In this document: positions 60,978 through 64,000 of the stretch, in pieces | Layout: each line of letters opens with the position of its first letter | Numbering within the stretch: position 1 is the stretch's first letter | DNA from: Leifsonia sp. AK011 | GTDB lineage: Bacteria; Actinomycetota; Actinomycetes; Actinomycetales; Microbacteriaceae | Direction of reading: 5' to 3' | Assembly (NCBI RefSeq): GCF_013410945.1 | Contig: NZ_JACCCH010000001.1 | Coordinates: 2,728,001-2,792,000, forward strand | DNA: 64,000 nt | Translations under genes and position numbers: made by a program | The notes under the pieces: model-generated | What the model saw: only the letters and a program-made list of their open reading frames with translations | Database searches by the model: none | What the model was told of the DNA's origin: nothing

Positions 60978-61937
60978 ATGGCAACCACGACGATGAACAA
61001 GGACAGCCGTATCTACGTCGCGGGACACCGCGGTCTCGTGGGTTCCGCCATCTGGCGGCACCTCGAGAGCGAGGGCTACACCAACCTCGTCGGCGCCACC
61101 TCCTCCGAGCTCGACCTGCGTGACCGCTCCGCGGTGTTCGACTTCCTCCACGAGCAGCGCCCCGATGTCGTCATCGACGCCGCGGCCCGCGTCGGTGGCA
61201 TCCACGCGAACGACACCTTCTCCGCCGACTTCCTGAGCGACAACCTGCTGATCCAGGTGAACGTGATGGATGCCGCGAACTCGGTCGACGTCGACCGGCT
61301 CCTGTTCCTCGGCTCCTCATGCATCTACCCCAAGTTCGCCGAGCAGCCCATCAAGGAGTCCTCGCTCCTCACGGGTGAACTCGAACCCACGAACGACGCC
61401 TACGCGATCGCGAAGATCGCCGGCATCATGCAGGTGCAGGCCGCGCGCAAGCAGTACGGCCGCCACTGGATCTCCGCGATGCCGACGAACCTGTACGGCC
61501 CGGGCGACAACTTCCACCCCGAGAACTCGCACGTGCTGCCCGCCCTCATGCGCCGCCTGCACGAGGCTGCGCGAGACGGTGCCGAGTCCGTCACGATCTG
61601 GGGCACCGGAACCCCGCGGCGGGAGTTCCTCTACGTGGACGACCTGGCACGGGCATCCCTCTTCCTCCTCGAGAACTACGACGACCCGCAGACAATTAAC
61701 GTCGGCGTCGGCGAGGACCTCTCGATCCGCGAGCTCGCGGAGACTATTGCGACCACGGTCGGCTTCGAGGGCGACATCCTTCTCGACACGACGAAGCCGG
61801 ATGGCACACCCCGCAAGCTTCTCGACGTGAGCCGCCTCAACGACCTCGGGTGGAGCGCGCAGACCTCCCTCGACGAGGGCATCAAGACCACCTACGACTG
61901 GTACCTCGACCACGAGAGCAGCGTCCGCGCCAAGTAA
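60978..61937 (+). CDS. fcl: GDP-L-fucose synthase
   Basis: A 319-aa epimerase/reductase converting GDP-4-keto-6-deoxymannose to GDP-L-fucose. Signatures are YVAGHRGLVGSAIWRHLE, AARVGGIHAN, FLGSSCIYPKFAEQPI (Ser; Cys of the active site), NDAYAIAKIAG (YxxxK) and MPTNLYGPGDNFHPENSHVL. These are typical of Fcl/WcaG. ATG 60978 lacks a clear ribosome site; ATG 60993 (MNKDSRIYVAG) is an alternative start. Works with gmd, which is on the opposite strand. Confidence 0.94.
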   Translation: MATTTMNKDSRIYVAGHRGLVGSAIWRHLESEGYTNLVGATSSELDLRDRSAVFDFLHEQRPDVVIDAAARVGGIHANDTFSADFLSDNLLIQVNVMDAANSVDVDRLLFLGSSCIYPKFAEQPIKESSLLTGELEPTNDAYAIAKIAGIMQVQAARKQYGRHWISAMPTNLYGPGDNFHPENSHVLPALMRRLHEAARDGAESVTIWGTGTPRREFLYVDDLARASLFLLENYDDPQTINVGVGEDLSIRELAETIATTVGFEGDILLDTTKPDGTPRKLLDVSRLNDLGWSAQTSLDEGIKTTYDWYLDHESSVRAK

Positions 61938-61955
61938 CCGCGCGGTCGACGGCGC

Positions 61956-61961
61956 TAGGAT
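61956..61961 (+). promoter_or_regulatory. -10 box of the polyprenyl-P GT2 gene
   Basis: TAGGAT six bases before the GTG at 61968; leaderless spacing. Confidence 0.5.
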
Positions 61962-61967
61962 TCTCGG

Positions 61968-62702
61968 GTGTCGTCGAGCTTTGCGGAAACCCTCATCGTG
62001 ATGCCCGCATTCCGCGAGGCGGGCGCGGTCGGTGACGTCGTCCGCGAGGTTCTCGAGAAACTTCCCGGCGTCGGCATCCTCGTGGTCGACGACGGATCGC
62101 CGGATGCCACGACCGAGGTGGCTCGCGCTGCGGGCGCCCGCGTCGCCACCCTCCCGTTCAACCTCGGTGTCGGCGGCGCCATGCGAACGGGCTTTCGCTA
62201 CGCCCTGCAGAACGGCTACCGCAACGTCGTACAGGTGGACGCCGACGGCCAGCACGATCCCGCTGGAGTGCCTGCGCTCCTCGCCCAACTGGACAACTAC
62301 GACGTCGTGATGGGCGCACGATTCGCCGGCGAGGGTGAGTACAGCGTGCGCGGGCCGCGAGCGTGGGCGATGAAAGTGCTCTCCGGGGTTCTCAGCCGGA
62401 CTGCGAAAACCAAGCTCACCGACACGACCTCGGGGTTCAAGGCCTCCGGGCCGCGCGCCGTCGCACTCTTCGCCGAGCACTACCCCGCCGAGTACCTGGG
62501 CGACACTATCGAGGCGCTCGTCATCGCGGCCAAGGCAGGCATGCGCATCACCCAGGTCCCCGTGGCGATGCGTCCCCGGGCGGCCGGTGTGCCCTCGCAG
62601 AACTTCGTGAAGTCGGCGGCATACCTCGGTCGAGCCGCGATCGCCCTCGTGTTCGCCTACATCCGGCCCGAGTCGTCGTACCGCACGGGAGATCAGACAT
62701 GA
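61968..62702 (+). CDS. GT2 family glycosyltransferase, polyprenyl-phosphate type
   Basis: A 244-aa protein: TLIVMPAFREAGAVGDVVRE, ILVVDDGSPDATTEVARAAG, NLGVGGAMRTGF, QVDADGQHDP (DxD) and FKASGPRAVALF. There are no N-terminal helices. Enzymes of this type (dolichol-phosphate mannosyltransferase-like) make polyprenyl-phosphate sugars or transfer to them. Coupling to a DUF2304 gene by ATGA overlap is the standard pair in surface-polysaccharide loci. Confidence 0.9.
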   Translation: MSSSFAETLIVMPAFREAGAVGDVVREVLEKLPGVGILVVDDGSPDATTEVARAAGARVATLPFNLGVGGAMRTGFRYALQNGYRNVVQVDADGQHDPAGVPALLAQLDNYDVVMGARFAGEGEYSVRGPRAWAMKVLSGVLSRTAKTKLTDTTSGFKASGPRAVALFAEHYPAEYLGDTIEALVIAAKAGMRITQVPVAMRPRAAGVPSQNFVKSAAYLGRAAIALVFAYIRPESSYRTGDQT

Positions 62703-63073
62703 ACATGAGTGTCGCCAGCTACATCTTCGGCATCGTCTCCGCGCTGCTGATCCTCGTCGTCGTCATCGAGATGCTCCGCCGCGGTCGCCTGCGCGAGCGT
62801 CACGCGGTCTGGTGGGTCATCGCTGGCGTACTCGCCCTCATCGCGGGCGTCTTCCCGAGCACCCTGGCCTGGGCCGCGCGCGCCGTCGGGATCGAAGTCC
62901 CGACGAACCTGCTGTTCTTCGTGAGTATCGGCATCCTGTTCTTCGTCGCGCTGCAGACGAGCGCCGAGCTCACCCGGCTGGAGGCCAAAACGCGAACCCT
63001 CGCCGAGCAGGTCGCGCTCCTGGAGCTGCGCATCCGCGAACTCGAGTCAGCCCAGGGCGACAAGAAGCCGTAG
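62699..63073 (+). CDS. DUF2304 small membrane protein
   Basis: A 124-aa protein with three helices (SVASYIFGIVSALLILVVVI; WVIAGVLALIAGVFPSTLAW; LLFFVSIGILFFVALQ) and a C-terminal coiled coil (TRLEAKTRTLAEQVALLELR). DUF2304 proteins pair with the GT2 gene just before them, probably as a membrane anchor or flippase-like partner. The ATG overlaps the GT2 stop. Confidence 0.9.
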   Translation: MNMSVASYIFGIVSALLILVVVIEMLRRGRLRERHAVWWVIAGVLALIAGVFPSTLAWAARAVGIEVPTNLLFFVSIGILFFVALQTSAELTRLEAKTRTLAEQVALLELRIRELESAQGDKKP

Positions 63074-63082
63074 TCGCCGGCG

Positions 63083-64000
63083 CTACTTGCCGGCCAGGCG
63101 CGGAGCGATCCACTCCTGGAGACGAGCGACGCCCTCGTCGAGGCCGACGGTCGGAGACCAGTCGAGCCACTGCGTTGTCGCCGAGATGTCGGCGGATGCC
63201 GCCCGCACATCCCCATCGCGGAACTTGCCCACCACCACCGGGGCCGGTGCGCCGTAGTAGCGCGCGATCGCGTCGGCCATGTCGTGGATCGTGGTCGGGA
63301 TGCCCGTACCCACGTCGAGCACGGGTCGCGCTGCATCCGGACCCGCGGTGAGCACCGCACCGATCGCCGACGCGACGTCGTCGATGAACACGAAATCGCG
63401 CACGATGGCGCCGTCCTCGTAGAGCGGGATCGCTGTGCCCTCGCGAGCCCACTGCGAGAACAGGGAGACGATGCCCGTGTAGGAGTTGATGAGCGACTGG
63501 CCAGGACCGTACACGTTCTGCAGACGCAGGATGCTCACGGGAACACCACGGGATCCGCCCCAGGCGTTGAGCAGGTTCTCCTGGGCGAGCTTGGTGGCGC
63601 CGTAGACACTCGTGGGCGCAGGCGGTGTGACGCCTGCCTGCATGGGGAGGGCCGTGGCATCCTCGAAGTCCCACTGGCCGGCCTCGAGTTGCGCGTGCGA
63701 GCGCATGCCCGGCTGGAACACGGTGCCATCGGAGCGGCGCCAGCTGCCCTCGCCGTACACGGCGCGGCTGCTGGCGAGCACCACGTGCGCAGGGAGATGG
63801 CCCGAGCGCCCGAAGGCGTCCGTGAGTTCGGTGGTGCCGACGACGTTCACCCTGCTGTGGCGGCTCGCCTCATCGAGGGACTGCGCAGTGCCGGTTTCGG
63901 CGGCGAGATGGATGACGGTATCGGGGCGGGCCACGGCGAGCGCCCTGTCCCATTCGGCCGGATCGGCGACGTCGCCGACGATGACCTCGACACGGGCATC
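63083..64000 (-). CDS. NAD-dependent epimerase/dehydratase (partial, N-terminus beyond window)
   Basis: At least 305 aa in frame to the right edge. It contains VIVGDVADPAEWDRALA, VIHLAAETGTAQSLDEASRH, ASSRAVYGEG (Ser), VYGATKLAQENLL (YxxxK), LRLQNVYGPGQSLINSYTG and RDFVFIDDVASAIG. It belongs to the UDP-glucose 4-epimerase/dTDP-glucose dehydratase group. The nucleotide-binding N-terminus with GxxGxxG is outside the window. It is convergent with DUF2304 (9-bp gap). The product sugar is unknown. Confidence 0.88.
   Translation of the reverse strand, partial: DARVEVIVGDVADPAEWDRALAVARPDTVIHLAAETGTAQSLDEASRHSRVNVVGTTELTDAFGRSGHLPAHVVLASSRAVYGEGSWRRSDGTVFQPGMRSHAQLEAGQWDFEDATALPMQAGVTPPAPTSVYGATKLAQENLLNAWGGSRGVPVSILRLQNVYGPGQSLINSYTGIVSLFSQWAREGTAIPLYEDGAIVRDFVFIDDVASAIGAVLTAGPDAARPVLDVGTGIPTTIHDMADAIARYYGAPAPVVVGKFRDGDVRAASADISATTQWLDWSPTVGLDEGVARLQEWIAPRLAGK

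Overview
The window is high-GC DNA from an actinobacterium, most likely a member of the Microbacteriaceae. The evidence is two WhiB genes, the MtrAB-LpqB system, a PdtaS-type kinase beside whiB1, Rv3235-, DUF3499- and DUF5719-type genes, and gene order that follows mycobacterial blocks (whiB1-pdtaS; secA; moxR2-DUF58-SpoIIM-RDD; sahH-DUF3499-metallopeptidase-whiB2-manA). Nothing looks like a phage, insertion sequence, integron or CRISPR array. Codon use and base composition look uniform throughout.

Layout. 1-3.3 kb: a gamma-glutamylation nitrogen-scavenging locus (amidohydrolase fragment, specialised glutamine synthetase, divergent ethanolamine/polyamine-type permease). 3.4-9.6 kb: a secreted beta-propeller/cell-wall-binding protein, a PLP amino-acid deaminase, a membrane acyltransferase, an F420-type reductase, tRNA-Lys(CUU), peroxiredoxin Bcp and a small membrane protein. 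9.8-14.5 kb: whiB1, pdtaS, an orphan TadZ-like ATPase plus CpaB-like SAF protein, a small HTH protein and an Rv3235-type protein. 14.5-24.5 kb: RraA-like and MarR-GNAT genes, then secA, hpf, comF, lpqB, mtrB and mtrA, all on the minus strand. 24.6-32.9 kb: a membrane protein, DUF4129, DUF4350, MoxR, DUF58, aquaporin, SpoIIM and RDD. 32.9-46.9 kb: an SDR/TetR pair, ahcY, a HAD-IIB phosphatase in the position where mycobacteria carry manB, DUF3499, a metallopeptidase, DUF5719, a giant membrane glycosyltransferase, whiB2, galE, a GlxA-type regulator, a lipoprotein and manA. 47-49.7 kb: an acyl-CoA dehydrogenase and a second SDR/TetR pair. 49.7-64 kb: a surface-polysaccharide cluster (priming glycosyltransferase, two tandem O-antigen-ligase-like proteins, GT2/GT4 enzymes, two GDP-mannose dehydratase-type genes, fucose synthase, DUF2304 and an epimerase that runs off the end).

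How it works together. ManA, possibly the HAD enzyme, Gmd and Fcl would feed GDP-mannose-derived deoxysugars into the polysaccharide cluster, and GalE supplies UDP-galactose. MtrAB-LpqB, SecA, the DUF5719/GT2 pair and the MoxR module serve the envelope. Several regulator genes carry clear palindromic operators next to their own promoters.

The most notable non-coding signal is a repeated promoter layout: a TAnnnT or GATAAT -10 box exactly 6-7 nt before the start codon, predicting leaderless mRNAs for about 16 genes. One of these appears to be a nine-codon mini-cistron coupled to a membrane protein gene. No gap longer than 300 bases lacks a gene.
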